From Aureimonas sp. AU20 (GTDB lineage Bacteria; Pseudomonadota; Alphaproteobacteria; Rhizobiales; Rhizobiaceae): 64,000 nucleotides of DNA. The position numbers were made by a program, and so were the translations under genes. The DNA is taken from the NCBI RefSeq assembly GCF_001442755.1, contig NZ_CP006367.1:2294001-2358000 (forward strand), in the 5' to 3' direction. Positions within the stretch are counted from its first letter, which is position 1; each line of letters starts with the position of its first letter. The notes beneath the pieces were generated by a model. It was given only the letters and a program-made list of their open reading frames with translations. It did no database searches and had not been told where the DNA came from. This document shows, piece by piece, positions 10,598-20,955 of this stretch.

Positions 10598-11545
10598 TTA
10601 CGCAAGGGGTGTGGCGGGAGGAAGCGAAGCGGCGCGAAGGCGGCAGCGCAGAAGGGAATCGACGGGAAGCTCGGCCTCGATATGGAATGAGGACGCCGCC
10701 ATGCCCACCCGAACGGCCGACACGAAATCCGCCCCGTGGAGCAACTCGAACGCGGCTCCAGCCGCCAGCGTGTCGCCGGCCCCGGTCACGTCCCGAATGG
10801 ATGAAATCTGAGGCGTCGATTGAAGGTGGCGCGCCGAACCGTCGAGAATCAACGCAGGGTTCGGCCCATCCGTGATCGCCGCACGCCGAAGGCCCGCGCT
10901 GAAGAGTCCCTCCGCGAGATCGGGAAGAGGCGTGTCCTTGCTGAGGCCAAGCAGCGAGGCCGCTTCCGTTCGCGACAGGAACAGCGCCGAAAGCGCGGGC
11001 AGACAAGCCCGAAAGCGCAGGACCTTGACCGGGGAAACGGCGATGCCGAAGACGGGGCGCCCGCTCGCCGCGCCCGCGAAATGCGCCAGGCTGACGTCCG
11101 GTAGATTGGCGTCGAGAATCCAAGCGTCGGCCGAAGCGAGCTTGTCCCTCAGGTGCGAGCGTCGAAAAGACCGGGGCGAGAGAAGGTCGTAAATCTCCAT
11201 GTCGGCGATCGCCGCCCGCAACTCGCCGGTCTCGTCCAGGATAGCGGTGTAGCTGGCCGAGCGCCGATCGAGCCAGGTTAGGGAACCATCGCCGATCCCC
11301 TCGCTTTCCAAAGCACTCTCCACGGCAATTCCGATCCCGTCTCCGCCCCTGGCGCTGACGAGATGGGTCTGCGCACCGAAGCGTGCGAGGGCGCGAGCGG
11401 CGTTGAAGGCGGCGCCGCCGACACTCTCGCGGCTTCGGCCGGGGTTGGAGGCGCGCGGCACGAAGGACACGCCGGAGCGGGCCACGCGGTCGAGATGCGC
11501 TCCGCCGACAAGGACGATCTTGGGCCGGACAGGATCGGTCGTCAT
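10598..11545 (-). CDS. psuK: PfkB-family pseudouridine kinase
   Basis: Likely phosphorylates pseudouridine at the 5' position to feed PsuG. The 315-aa protein has PfkB signatures: N-terminal VLVGGAHLDRVARSG, SVGGAAFNAARALARFG (substrate and lid region), and C-terminal VTGAGDTLAAGAAF, where the Asp of GAGD is the catalytic base. The start MTTDPVRPK (11545) is preferred over an upstream ATG because the upstream 25 residues are not part of the fold. Substrate assignment rests on the adjacent psuG, since PfkB kinases are otherwise hard to tell apart. Its promoter region is shared, divergently, with recA. Confidence 0.87.
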   Translation of the reverse strand: MTTDPVRPKIVLVGGAHLDRVARSGVSFVPRASNPGRSRESVGGAAFNAARALARFGAQTHLVSARGGDGIGIAVESALESEGIGDGSLTWLDRRSASYTAILDETGELRAAIADMEIYDLLSPRSFRRSHLRDKLASADAWILDANLPDVSLAHFAGAASGRPVFGIAVSPVKVLRFRACLPALSALFLSRTEAASLLGLSKDTPLPDLAEGLFSAGLRRAAITDGPNPALILDGSARHLQSTPQISSIRDVTGAGDTLAAGAAFELLHGADFVSAVRVGMAASSFHIEAELPVDSLLRCRLRAASLPPATPLA

Positions 11546-11594
11546 GGGCAATCGAAAGCCGAAAACTGCGCGCTGGAAATCAGAAACAAAGCAG

Positions 11595-11631
11595 GAACGC
11601 GCCTTGAAAAATGAGAACAAAAAGGGTACAT
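11595..11631 (+). promoter_or_regulatory. recA promoter with LexA (SOS)-type direct-repeat element
   Basis: GAAC-N7-GTAC at 11615-11629 is one base from the alphaproteobacterial LexA box GAAC-N7-GAAC. A second half-match, GAAC-N7-GAAA, lies at 11595-11609. TTGAAA (11604-11609) and GTACAT (11626-11631) with 16-bp spacing could be -35 and -10, which would place the operator inside the core promoter. It is 63 bp before the recA ATG. Confidence 0.6.
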
Positions 11632-11691
11632 GTCCGTCACAGCCAAGCGCATTGCACCCCGTCTCGCCCCGTGGAATAAGGTTTCACCTTC

Positions 11692-12774
<1,083 letters not shown>

Positions 12775-12797
12775 GACCCGCTTCTCAATAGATGACG

Positions 12798-12826
12798 ACG
12801 CCCGCCGCATCGGCGGGCGTTTCCGT
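12798..12826 (+). terminator. Rho-independent terminator after recA
   Basis: Perfect 10-bp stem ACGCCCGCCG / CGGCGGGCGT with a 3-nt loop (12798-12820), followed by a pyrimidine-rich TTCCGTTTCC. Confidence 0.8.
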
Positions 12827-12949
12827 TTCCGGCCCTCGGCAGCGCCATCGTCCCGATGCGGCATAGACAGGATTTTCCCTCGCCGCTAAAAGGCTTGCGC
12901 GGAGCGGTTCCCATGCCCCGGCCGCGTCTCCCCAGTTGAAGGTTTTTCC

Positions 12950-15598
12950 ATGAGCGGCGTGAACGAGATCCGGTCGACCTTTCTTCAATACTTCGCGAAG
13001 AACGGGCATGAGCCGGTCGCCTCTTCGCCGCTCGTGCCGCGCAACGATCCGACCCTGATGTTCACGAACGCCGGCATGGTGCAGTTCAAGAACGTCTTTA
13101 CCGGGCTGGAGAAGCGCGACTACACCCGCGCCACCACGGCGCAGAAGGTGGTTCGGGCCGGCGGCAAGCACAACGATCTCGACAATGTCGGCTACACCGC
13201 CCGGCACCACACGTTCTTCGAGATGCTCGGCAACTTCTCTTTCGGCGACTATTTCAAGGAAGAGGCGATCAGCCTCGCCTGGAACCTTGTCACCAAGGAA
13301 TTTTCGCTCGACAAGAGCCGACTGCTCGTCACCGTTTACTCCGAGGATGAGGAGGCCGCGCGGCTCTGGAAAAGCATTGCGGGCTTCTCGGAGGATCGGA
13401 TCATCCGCATCCCGACCTCTGACAATTTCTGGACCATGGGCGAGACCGGCCCCTGCGGCCCGTGCTCCGAAATCTTCTACGACCAAGGTGAGAGCGTCTT
13501 CGGCGGCCCTCCGGGCTCGCCGGACGAGGACGGCGACCGGTTCCTCGAATTCTGGAACCTCGTCTTCATGCAGTTCGAGCAGGTTTCGCCGGGCGAGCGG
13601 GTGGCTCTGCCGCGCCCGTCGATCGACACCGGCATGGGCCTGGAGCGCATGGCCGCCATCCTGCAGGGCGTGACCTCCAACTACGAGATCGATCTGTTCC
13701 GCCGGCTGATCGCGGCGGTGGAGGAGGCGATCGGCTCGCGCGCCGAGGGCGATGCGCTCGCCAGCCACCGCGTCATCGCCGACCATCTTCGTGCCACCGC
13801 CTTCCTGATCGCCGATGGCGTTCTGCCATCGAACGAAGGGCGCGGCTATGTGCTTCGCCGTATCATGCGCCGCGCCATGCGCCACGCCAAGCTGCTGGGC
13901 GCGCGTGAGCCGGTTCTCTTCAAGCTGCTTCCGGTGCTGGTGTCCGAGATGGGCCGCGCCTATCCAGAACTGGTGCGGGCCGAGGCGCTGATTTCTGAAA
14001 CGCTGAAGCTGGAGGAGAAGCGCTTCCTCACGACGCTCGATCGCGGCCTTATCCTGCTCAACGACGCCTCGCAGAGCCTCGGTCAGGGCGACAGTCTCGA
14101 CGGCGAGGTCGCCTTCAAACTCTACGACACCTATGGCTTCCCGCTCGACCTGACGCAGGACGCGCTGCGCGCGCGCGGCGTCGGCGTCGATCTTTCGTCC
14201 TTCCAGGCGGCCATGGAACGCCAGAAGGCCGAGGCTCGCGCCAGCTGGGTCGGATCGGGCGAGGCGGCGGCGGAAACGGTCTGGTTCGCTATCCGTGAGC
14301 GCGAGGGCGCGACCGAGTTCCTGGGCTACGACACCGAAACGGCCGAGGGCGAGGTTCGCTCGATCGTGCAGGGCGGCGCAGAGGTGCCGGAGATCACCGC
14401 CGGTCAGCAGGCCACGATCGTCCTCAACCAGACGCCTTTCTATGCGCAGTCCGGCGGCCAGGTGGGCGACACCGGCATTCTCAAGGGCGACGGCATCCGC
14501 TTCGAGGTCGAAGACACGCAGAAGGTCGCCAACGGCCTGTTCATCCATCGCGGCAAGCTCGTCGAGGGCACGCTGAAGGTGGGAACGCCTCTGGAACTGG
14601 TGGTCGATCACGCGCGCCGCACAAAGATCCGCGCCAATCATTCGGCGACGCATCTGCTGCACGAGGGACTGCGGGAGATCCTCGGGACGCATGTCGCCCA
14701 GAAGGGCTCGGAAGTTTCGGCCGATCGCCTCCGCTTCGACTTCTCGCACCCCAAGCCTCTTGAGGCTGCGGAACTCGCGAAGGTCGAGGAACTCGCCAAC
14801 GCCGTGATCCTTCAGAACACGCCGATCGAAACCCGTCTCATGGCGGTGGACGACGCCATCGCACTCGGCGCCATGGCACTGTTCGGCGAGAAGTATGGCG
14901 ACGAGGTTCGCGTCGTCGCGATGGGCGAAGCCAAGGGCGGAAAGTCCGCCTATTCGATCGAACTTTGCGGCGGCACCCACGCTCGCGCGACCGGCGACAT
15001 TGGTCTGGTCCATGTCGTGTCCGAAGGGGCCGTGGGCGCCGGCGTGCGCCGCGTGGAAGCGCTGACGGGCGTTGCCGCGCGCGACTATCTCCTTGAGCAG
15101 GACGCCCGCGTGAAGCGCATCGCATCCACTCTCAAGGTGGCGCCGGCGGAACTGGCCGAGCGCGTCGAGGCGCTGGCCGAAGAGCGCCGCCGCCTGGAGC
15201 GCGAGCTGACCGAAGCCAAAAAGAAGCTGGCGTTGGCCGGCGACGGCACGGCCTCGTCCTCGGCACCGAAGGAGATCGGCGGCGTGTCCTTCGTCGGCCG
15301 CGTGCTGGACGGCGTCGCGCCGAAAGACCTCAAGGGTCTTGTGGACGAGGTGAAATCGGGTCTCGGCTCCGGCATCGTCGCCTTCGTCGGCGTGGCGGAT
15401 GGCAAGGCCAGTGTGGTGGTCGGCGTCACCGACGATCTGACCGCCCGTTTCAGCGCCGTGGAACTTGTTCGCGCTGCCTCCGAGGCCATCGGCGGCAAGG
15501 GTGGCGGCGGCCGTCCCGACATGGCGCAGGCTGGCGGGCCGGATGCGGCCAATGCCGACGCCGCCATTGCGGCGGTCGAGGCCAAGCTCGCGGCTTGA
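12950..15598 (+). CDS. alaS: Alanine-tRNA ligase
   Basis: Charges tRNA-Ala and clears Ser/Gly mischarging. The 882-aa protein has the class II catalytic core at residues ~1-245 (opening [29 protein letters not shown], motif region [20 protein letters not shown]), the tRNA-recognition domain, the editing domain with zinc ligands [16 protein letters not shown] and [13 protein letters not shown], and the C-terminal coiled coil ([17 protein letters not shown]) with the Gly-rich DHHA1 oligomerisation domain ([16 protein letters not shown]). ATG 12950 gives the canonical N-terminus, with AAGG upstream. It lies in the usual recA-alaS order. Confidence 0.98.
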   Translation: MSGVNEIRSTFLQYFAKNGHEPVASSPLVPRNDPTLMFTNAGMVQFKNVFTGLEKRDYTRATTAQKVVRAGGKHNDLDNVGYTARHHTFFEMLGNFSFGDYFKEEAISLAWNLVTKEFSLDKSRLLVTVYSEDEEAARLWKSIAGFSEDRIIRIPTSDNFWTMGETGPCGPCSEIFYDQGESVFGGPPGSPDEDGDRFLEFWNLVFMQFEQVSPGERVALPRPSIDTGMGLERMAAILQGVTSNYEIDLFRRLIAAVEEAIGSRAEGDALASHRVIADHLRATAFLIADGVLPSNEGRGYVLRRIMRRAMRHAKLLGAREPVLFKLLPVLVSEMGRAYPELVRAEALISETLKLEEKRFLTTLDRGLILLNDASQSLGQGDSLDGEVAFKLYDTYGFPLDLTQDALRARGVGVDLSSFQAAMERQKAEARASWVGSGEAAAETVWFAIREREGATEFLGYDTETAEGEVRSIVQGGAEVPEITAGQQATIVLNQTPFYAQSGGQVGDTGILKGDGIRFEVEDTQKVANGLFIHRGKLVEGTLKVGTPLELVVDHARRTKIRANHSATHLLHEGLREILGTHVAQKGSEVSADRLRFDFSHPKPLEAAELAKVEELANAVILQNTPIETRLMAVDDAIALGAMALFGEKYGDEVRVVAMGEAKGGKSAYSIELCGGTHARATGDIGLVHVVSEGAVGAGVRRVEALTGVAARDYLLEQDARVKRIASTLKVAPAELAERVEALAEERRRLERELTEAKKKLALAGDGTASSSAPKEIGGVSFVGRVLDGVAPKDLKGLVDEVKSGLGSGIVAFVGVADGKASVVVGVTDDLTARFSAVELVRAASEAIGGKGGGGRPDMAQAGGPDAANADAAIAAVEAKLAA

Positions 15599-15619
15599 TG
15601 ATCTTGACGACTGAGACAG

Positions 15620-15650
15620 AAAAGGGGCGCCCGGAGCGCCCTTTTTTTTT
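15620..15650 (+). terminator. Rho-independent terminator after alaS
   Basis: GGGCGC / GCGCCC stem extended by A-T pairs around a 5-nt CCGGA loop, followed by nine or more T residues. Confidence 0.93.
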
Positions 15651-15659
15651 GCGCGAGAC

Positions 15660-16043
15660 TTACGAGTTCCAGGCCGGCATGGCGGCCAAGTCCGACGCAC
15701 TGCTGCGCAGCGAAAGAATGCCGTCCGCGAGCGTGAACTGCTCCAGCGGGATGGCTGTCTTTCCCTGGCGATAGCCTTCGACGCCGGTGAAATCGACCAC
15801 GGCAGCGGCCGGGCTGCTTCGATCGGCTCCAAGGATCTCGCCCACCTTCCCGACCTCGGCGCCGGTGGGGCCGAGAACCTTCATGTTTGTCGCCATACCG
15901 GCGGTGGTGTTCCAGCCAGCGAGCGCTGCGTCCTTTCGAACCTCGACCCAGGAAGCCGACTGGGCGGAAACGGACGGAATAGCCACCATCGCACAAAGCG
16001 AAAGGGCGGTGATGGTCGTGAGAGCGAGGCTCCTGATCGACAT
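15660..16043 (-). CDS. Small secreted protein, PRC-barrel-like
   Basis: A 127-aa protein with a signal peptide (MSIRSLALTTITALSLCAMVAIPSVSA). Its mature part reads NMKVLGPTGAEVGKVGEILGADRSSPAAAVVDF and ends IPLEQFTLADGILSLRSS. The pattern of a short strand, GxxVGxVxxI, then a residue- or hydrophobic-rich VxDF strand and I-P-L/F resembles the PRC-barrel fold seen in many rhizobial envelope proteins. I cannot name a function. The start at 16043 places the signal peptide at the N-terminus; a more upstream ATG (16055) adds only MESV. It is transcribed on its own, separated from icd by a terminator. Confidence 0.78.
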   Translation of the reverse strand: MSIRSLALTTITALSLCAMVAIPSVSAQSASWVEVRKDAALAGWNTTAGMATNMKVLGPTGAEVGKVGEILGADRSSPAAAVVDFTGVEGYRQGKTAIPLEQFTLADGILSLRSSASDLAAMPAWNS

Positions 16044-16161
16044 GACAGACTCCATGATCGGGTATGATTGGAGAATGCCCCGTTCGATCAATGGTTTCTT
16101 TTGCAGCATGACAATTTATTGAACGAACTGTTTTCGCGAGATCGGATTTGGCGAAAACGAA

Positions 16162-16187
16162 AAAGCCCGGCCAGATGGCCGGGCTTT
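16162..16187. terminator. Rho-independent terminator after icd
   Basis: Perfect 11-bp stem AAAGCCCGGCC / GGCCGGGCTTT with an AGAT loop; reading leftward from icd it is followed by a T-rich tract. Confidence 0.92.
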
Positions 16188-16216
16188 CTCTCGTGCGTTC
16201 GATGGTGGAGGACGCG

Positions 16217-17434
16217 TCAGGCGACCGACATCGCCTTCTGAAGGTTCTCGTCGATCTTGTCGAGGAAGCCGGTGGTCGAGAGCCAGGGCTGATCCGGGCC
16301 GATGAGAAGGGCCAGATCCTTCGTCATGTGGCCGGCCTCGACCGTGTCGATGCAGACCTTCTCCAGCGTCTCGGAGAAGCGCTTCAGCTCTTCGTTGCCG
16401 TCGAGCTTGGCGCGATGCGCGAGACCGCGTGTCCAGGCGAAGATCGAGGCGATCGAGTTGGTCGAGGTCTCCTGACCCTTCTGATGCTGGCGGTAGTGGC
16501 GCGTCACGGTGCCGTGCGCAGCTTCCGCCTCGACCGTCTTGCCGTCCGGCGTCATCAGGACCGAGGTCATGAGGCCGAGCGAGCCGAAACCCTGGGCTAC
16601 GATGTCGGACTGCACGTCGCCGTCGTAGTTCTTGCAGGCCCAGACATAGCCGCCCGACCACTTCAGCGCCGAGGCGACCATGTCGTCGATCAGGCGGTGC
16701 TCGTAGGTGAGCTTGCGCTTGTCGAACTCGGTCTTGAACTCCGCGTCGAACACTTCCTGAAAAATGTCCTTGAAGCGGCCGTCATAGGCCTTGAGGATCG
16801 TGTTCTTGGTCGAGAGATAGACGGGGAAGTTGCGCAGAAGGCCGTAGTTGAACGAGGCACGGGCGAACTCGCGGATCGACTCGTCCAGATTGTACATGGC
16901 CATCGCGACGCCGGCGGAGGGCGCCTGATAGACCTCGTGCTCGATCACCTGGCCGTCTTCGCCGACGAACTTGATCGACAGCGTGCCCTTGCCGGGGAAC
17001 TTGAAGTCGGTCGCGCGGTACTGGTCGCCGAAGGCATGGCGGCCGACGACGATCGGCTGCGTCCAGCCCGGCACGAGGCGCGGCACGTTCTTCATGATGA
17101 TCGGCTCGCGGAAGATCACGCCGCCGAGAATGTTGCGGATCGTGCCGTTGGGCGACTTCCACATCTTCTTGAGCTTGAACTCTTCGACACGCTGCTCGTC
17201 CGGCGTGATCGTCGCGCATTTGACGCCGACGCCGTGCTTCTTGATGGCATTGGCCGAATCGATCGTCACCTGATCGCCCGTGGCGTCGCGGTTCTCGACC
17301 GAGAGGTCGTAATATTCGAGATCGATGTCCAGGTAGGGGTGGATCAGCTTGTCCTTGATCGCCTGCCAGATGATCCGGGTCATCTCGTCGCCGTCCAGCT
17401 CCACGACCGGATTTTGGACCTTGATCTTCGCCAT
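16217..17434 (-). CDS. icd: Isocitrate dehydrogenase, NADP-dependent
   Basis: Oxidative decarboxylation of isocitrate to 2-oxoglutarate in the TCA cycle, cytosolic. The 405-aa sequence is the eukaryote-like homodimeric type common in alphaproteobacteria. It starts [21 protein letters not shown] and contains the substrate-binding [12 protein letters not shown] with RE motif downstream, [22 protein letters not shown] (metal Asp residues), and [14 protein letters not shown] with the NADP-binding region. ATG 17434 gives the canonical start. It sits divergent from trmJ, with about 200 bp of shared upstream DNA. Confidence 0.97.
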   Translation of the reverse strand: MAKIKVQNPVVELDGDEMTRIIWQAIKDKLIHPYLDIDLEYYDLSVENRDATGDQVTIDSANAIKKHGVGVKCATITPDEQRVEEFKLKKMWKSPNGTIRNILGGVIFREPIIMKNVPRLVPGWTQPIVVGRHAFGDQYRATDFKFPGKGTLSIKFVGEDGQVIEHEVYQAPSAGVAMAMYNLDESIREFARASFNYGLLRNFPVYLSTKNTILKAYDGRFKDIFQEVFDAEFKTEFDKRKLTYEHRLIDDMVASALKWSGGYVWACKNYDGDVQSDIVAQGFGSLGLMTSVLMTPDGKTVEAEAAHGTVTRHYRQHQKGQETSTNSIASIFAWTRGLAHRAKLDGNEELKRFSETLEKVCIDTVEAGHMTKDLALLIGPDQPWLSTTGFLDKIDENLQKAMSVA

Positions 17435-17635
17435 ATGCTGCTTTCCCCAAGAGGCCCCCGGCCAAGGCAGCCGGAGCGTTGTTGGACAGAGGGCGGAAAT
17501 GCCCCCGGCGTGATGGCCGCGCTATAACACCCGGTTTCCTCGCCGCAAAGCCGTCGAACCGCAAGGCTAAGGGTTTGCGCGGCTTATGAGCCGCGCTAAG
17601 GGCAGGCGAGGCGAAATTTCAGGAAAGGGCGCGCC

Positions 17636-18433
17636 TTGGCCGGCACGAACCGCACCGACGAGAACCTGACCGAAGGACCCGCGATCATTCTGGTCGAGCC
17701 GCAGCTCGGCGAGAATATCGGCATGGTGGCGCGCGCCATGGCGAATTTCGGGCTGGCGGACCTGCGTCTGGTGAACCCGCGCGACGGTTGGCCCAACGAG
17801 AAGGCCCGCGCCAGCGCCTCGCGCGCCGACCATGTGATCGACGCGGTGACGCTCTACGACACGGTCGAGGCGGCCGCCGCCGACGCGACCTATCTCCTGG
17901 CGACGACAGCGCGGCCGCGCTATTCCGTCAAGCCCGTGCGCGGGCCGGACGATGCGGCCGGGCAGCTGCGCACGCGCATCAGCGGGGGTCAGAAGGCCGG
18001 CATCCTCTTCGGGCGCGAGCGCTTCGGCCTGTCGAACGAGGAGGTCGACCTTGCCGACGAGATCGTGACCTTCCCGGTCAATCCCGCCTTCGCCTCGCTC
18101 AACATCGCGCAAGCCGTGCTGCTCATGAGCTACGAGTGGATGAAGTCGGGTCTGGGCGAGGGTGCCGCGCCGCGCTTCACCGCGCCGGAGATCGTCCCTG
18201 CAGAGAAGGAGATCCTCTACCGCTTCTTCGCGCATCTGGAAGGATCGCTGGACGGAGCGGGCTATTTCTTCCCGCCGGAAAAGCGGGAGGTCATGGTTCA
18301 CAACCTGCGGATCATGCTGACCCGCGCTGGCTTCAGCGGTCCCGAACTCAGCACTCTGCATGGCGTACTGCGTTCCTTCGAGCGCCAGATCCGCATCGCT
18401 TCCGAGAAATCCTCCACCGAGGACGGGGAATGA
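17636..18433 (+). CDS. trmJ: SPOUT-type RNA 2'-O-methyltransferase, TrmJ-like
   Basis: Predicted SAM-dependent 2'-O-methyltransferase acting on tRNA (position 32 in the TrmJ family). The 265-aa protein has the SpoU motifs: [24 protein letters not shown] (motif 1, near residues 16-40), [15 protein letters not shown] (motif 2) and [20 protein letters not shown] (motif 3, knotted SAM site), then a C-terminal helical extension. No ATG precedes motif 1, so TTG 17636, with GGAAAGGG 6-13 bp upstream, is the likely start. The stop overlaps murI by 4 bp, giving an operon. Confidence 0.9.
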   Translation: MAGTNRTDENLTEGPAIILVEPQLGENIGMVARAMANFGLADLRLVNPRDGWPNEKARASASRADHVIDAVTLYDTVEAAAADATYLLATTARPRYSVKPVRGPDDAAGQLRTRISGGQKAGILFGRERFGLSNEEVDLADEIVTFPVNPAFASLNIAQAVLLMSYEWMKSGLGEGAAPRFTAPEIVPAEKEILYRFFAHLEGSLDGAGYFFPPEKREVMVHNLRIMLTRAGFSGPELSTLHGVLRSFERQIRIASEKSSTEDGE

Positions 18434-19212
18434 GCGACCGGCCCATTCTCCTATTCGACTCGGGTCTCGGCGGGCTGACCGTGCTGCGCGAGGCGCGCGT
18501 GCTGATGCCGGAGCGGCGCTTTCTCTATGTCGCAGACAATGCGGCGTTTCCCTATGGAGACTGGGAGGAGGAAGCACTGCGCGCGCGGATCGTGGAGCTG
18601 TTCGGGCGATTGATCGCCGAGCACGATCCGCTCCTGTGCATGATTCCCTGCAACACGGCCTCGACGCTGGCGCTGGGCGACCTTCGCGCCGCGTTCCCGG
18701 CAATGAATTTCGTGGGAACTGTTCCCGCGATCAAGCCCGCCGCCGAGCGCACGCAGTCCGGCCTCGTCAGCGTTCTCGCGACACCCGGCACGGTGAAGCG
18801 TCAATACACGCGCGATCTCATCACCCAATGGGCCTCGAAATGCGAGGTGAACCTCGTCGGCAGCGTTCGTCTGGCGGCGCTGGCGGAGGATTATCTTCGC
18901 CACGGCTTCGTCGACGAGCAGGCCGTGCAGGCCGAGACGGCGCCTTGTTTCATCGAGCGCGACGGGCGGCGGACCGATATCGTGGTGCTGGCCTGTACGC
19001 ACTATCCCTTTCTCGCCAACCGGATGCGCAAGACGGCGCCTTGGCCGGTGGACTGGCTGGACCCGGCCGAAGCCATCGCCCGGCGCGCGCTATCGCTTCT
19101 GCCGCCCGATGGAGCGCCCGTACCGGACGAGCGGGACCGGGCGATCTTCACGGCGGGCGAGCCGGATGCCGCCACCCGCTCGCTCATTCGCGGGTTCGGC
19201 CTGCGCGCCTGA
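18430..19212 (+). CDS. murI: Glutamate racemase
   Basis: Makes D-glutamate for peptidoglycan. The 260-aa enzyme begins [17 protein letters not shown] with the catalytic Asp/Ser region, followed by [12 protein letters not shown], the first catalytic cysteine in IPCNTAS and the second in LACTHYPFL, both present. The ATGA overlap with trmJ implies translational coupling. It ends 9 bp before the convergent gene at 19222. Confidence 0.96.
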   Translation: MSDRPILLFDSGLGGLTVLREARVLMPERRFLYVADNAAFPYGDWEEEALRARIVELFGRLIAEHDPLLCMIPCNTASTLALGDLRAAFPAMNFVGTVPAIKPAAERTQSGLVSVLATPGTVKRQYTRDLITQWASKCEVNLVGSVRLAALAEDYLRHGFVDEQAVQAETAPCFIERDGRRTDIVVLACTHYPFLANRMRKTAPWPVDWLDPAEAIARRALSLLPPDGAPVPDERDRAIFTAGEPDAATRSLIRGFGLRA

Positions 19213-19221
19213 CGGTTAGAA

Positions 19222-19737
19222 CTAGCTGCGGCTTAGCGAGACGTTGGATGTCGTGCGCGATTGTCCGTCTACCTGGTCCGTCACCGTCAGGGTGAAGCGT
19301 CCGTTGCCGCTGTTGCGGATCGTCATAACCGCGTTGCGATCGCCATGCACAGGCTGGGGATAGACGAGATCGAGCGTCAGCGTGTCGCCGCGCAGCCGCC
19401 CGTTGCGGAGTTGCGCAGGGCCGCGACTTGAGCCGGTATAGGTGCCGGTGAAACGCTGCGAGGCGGGATCGTAGCGAATGTCGGCGCCGATCTCGCGGCG
19501 CACGATGATGGCCGCGCGGCAGGAGCCGTCGATGCGCAGCCGATTGGCGGAGGGTGCCGCGCCTGTCAGCGAACAGGATACGCGGCGGGGTGAGCTGTCC
19601 TGTTCGCGCTGGACGGTGCCGTTTCCCGAGAACGATCCAGCGAAACGCTGGAAGTAGGAAGCGTCCGCCAGGGCGGGCGCCGAGAGGGCGCCAAGCAGCG
19701 CGGCCGTCAGGGCGCCGAGAAGGCTGGGCTTGAGCAT
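19222..19737 (-). CDS. Secreted protein of unknown function, likely paralogue of the one at 790-1323
   Basis: A 171-aa protein with signal peptide (MLKPSLLGALTAALLGALSAPALA, cleavage near residue 24). The mature part shows F-x-G-x-F-x-G-x-G (residues 32-40), C55-x-L-x-GA, I-DG-x-CR with C73, then beta-rich segments ending TLTVTDQVDGQSRTTSNVSL. The same ordered motifs with nearly the same spacing occur in the protein at 790-1323, so I infer a shared periplasmic fold. Function unknown. The start at 19737 is set by the signal peptide. It is divergent from the Pmp3-type gene and convergent with murI. Confidence 0.8.
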   Translation of the reverse strand: MLKPSLLGALTAALLGALSAPALADASYFQRFAGSFSGNGTVQREQDSSPRRVSCSLTGAAPSANRLRIDGSCRAAIIVRREIGADIRYDPASQRFTGTYTGSSRGPAQLRNGRLRGDTLTLDLVYPQPVHGDRNAVMTIRNSGNGRFTLTVTDQVDGQSRTTSNVSLSRS

Positions 19738-19866
19738 GAGTCCTGTCCTTGATCTATCGCCTGCGAGGCGCGGCCGCGAATGAACCGCACTTGAGAGCGT
19801 TGGAGGACGAGGAACGAGCGGGGCGCTCGAACGTTCAGGGCTCATCGAGACGTGAACGGGCGTTCC

Positions 19867-20025
19867 ATGGACCTGATCAAAATCATTTTCGCCATTCTCC
19901 TTCCGCCGCTCGGCGTGTTCATGGAGGTTGGCCTCGGCAAGCAGTTCTGGATCAACATCATCCTGACCCTTCTTGGCTATATTCCCGGCATCGTTCACGC
20001 CGTCTGGGTCATCGCTCGCAAATAG
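19867..20025 (+). CDS. Pmp3/YqaE family small membrane protein (UPF0057)
   Basis: A 52-residue membrane peptide: MDLIKIIFAILLPPLGVFMEVG, then WINIILTLLGYIPGIVHAVWVI. It has two hydrophobic helices joined by a polar turn, with the family hallmarks LPPLGVF and L-GYIPGIVHA. Pmp3/YqaE proteins are associated with membrane potential and salt or stress tolerance; the exact role is unclear. It is transcribed alone, with its own terminator downstream. The upstream ATG context is weak in Shine-Dalgarno signal, but the family match over the whole length makes the call secure. Confidence 0.92.
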   Translation: MDLIKIIFAILLPPLGVFMEVGLGKQFWINIILTLLGYIPGIVHAVWVIARK

Positions 20026-20082
20026 GCGCAACGCCTCCCAAGCCTTGACGATTTGTGACGGATCGATTAAGCGGCATGCATC

Positions 20083-20110
20083 GGCGGATCGAAAGGTCCG
20101 CCGTTTCTTT
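20083..20110 (+). terminator. Rho-independent terminator after the Pmp3-type gene
   Basis: GGCGGATC / GGTCCGCC stem (one T-G pair) closed by a GAAA tetraloop (20083-20102), then GTTTCTTT. Confidence 0.85.
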
Positions 20111-20154
20111 ACGTGTCCCGTGGGATGGTCGCGCTTGTCGTGGCATTCCTGTCG

Positions 20155-20172
20155 GCTCGCCGCAGGGCGAGC
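20155..20172 (+). promoter_or_regulatory. Hairpin in the rpsD 5' leader
   Basis: GCTCGCC / GGCGAGC, 7-bp perfect stem with a GCAG loop, 63 bp before the rpsD start and directly followed by AAAGGAGG. It is not followed by a start codon at that site. It may be a leader structure; no functional evidence. Confidence 0.3.
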
Positions 20173-20235
20173 AAAGGAGGGCGCGTTTCCTCGGCCGGAT
20201 GGAATGGTCCGCCGGTCTTGTCTTTAGGAAATGCG

Positions 20236-20853
20236 ATGTCTAAGCGCGAAGCCGCTAAATACAAAATCGATCGCCGCATGGGCGAGAACATCTGGGGCCG
20301 TCCGAAGTCCCCGGTGAATCGTCGCCAGTACGGCCCGGGCCAGCATGGCCAGCGCCGCAAGGGCAAGATGTCCGACTTCGGTACGCAGCTGCGTGCCAAG
20401 CAGAAGCTCAAGGGCTACTACGGCGATCTGTCCGAGAAGCAGTTCCGCAAGATCTACGAAGAGGCCGCCCGTCGTCGTGGCGACACCTCCGAGAACCTGA
20501 TCGGCCTGCTCGAGTCCCGCCTGGACGCGATCGTGTACCGCGCGAAGCTCGTTCCCACGATCTTCGCCGCGCGTCAGTTCGTCAACCACGGCCATGTCAC
20601 GGTTAACGGCGTGCGCACCAACATCGGTTCGTTCCGCTGCAAGCAGGGCGATGTGATCGAGGTTCGTCAGAAGTCCAAGCAGCTGACCGTGGTCATCGAA
20701 GCCACCCAGCTCGCCGAACGTGACGTTCCCGACTATCTCGAAGTCGATCACGGCAAGATGGTCGTCACCTACCAGCGCGTTCCCGGTCTGCACGACGTTC
20801 CGTATCCGGTCGTCATGGAGCCGAACCTCGTCGTCGAGTTCTACTCGCGCTGA
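20236..20853 (+). CDS. rpsD: 30S ribosomal protein S4
   Basis: Primary 16S rRNA-binding protein that nucleates assembly of the small subunit body. The 205-aa sequence is full length: [20 protein letters not shown] at the N-terminus, the S4 RNA-binding domain around [34 protein letters not shown], and the typical end NLVVEFYSR. It lacks the four N-terminal zinc-binding cysteines, the C-minus form. AGGAA lies 6 bp before ATG 20236. It stands alone rather than in the alpha operon, as usual in alphaproteobacteria. Confidence 0.98.
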   Translation: MSKREAAKYKIDRRMGENIWGRPKSPVNRRQYGPGQHGQRRKGKMSDFGTQLRAKQKLKGYYGDLSEKQFRKIYEEAARRRGDTSENLIGLLESRLDAIVYRAKLVPTIFAARQFVNHGHVTVNGVRTNIGSFRCKQGDVIEVRQKSKQLTVVIEATQLAERDVPDYLEVDHGKMVVTYQRVPGLHDVPYPVVMEPNLVVEFYSR

Positions 20854-20882
20854 TCGGTCGCCCTTCGGGACAGACCTTTTCG

Positions 20883-20913
20883 AAAGGCCGCCTTCGGGCG
20901 GCCTTTTGTTTTT
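20883..20913 (+). terminator. Rho-independent terminator after rpsD
   Basis: AAAGGCCGCC / GGCGGCCTTT stem with TTCG tetraloop, then TGTTTTT. Confidence 0.94.
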
Positions 20914-20955
20914 GAGCCCTGGTTGCTACTGCGGGTTTCGAAGGAGCTGCTATCC

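Noticed and set aside
12785..15832. Very long open frame on the minus strand across alaS (about 1000 codons).
   Set aside because: It is antisense to a perfect alaS, rich in His/Arg/Asp as expected from GC-rich shadow frames, lacks a start site or family match.
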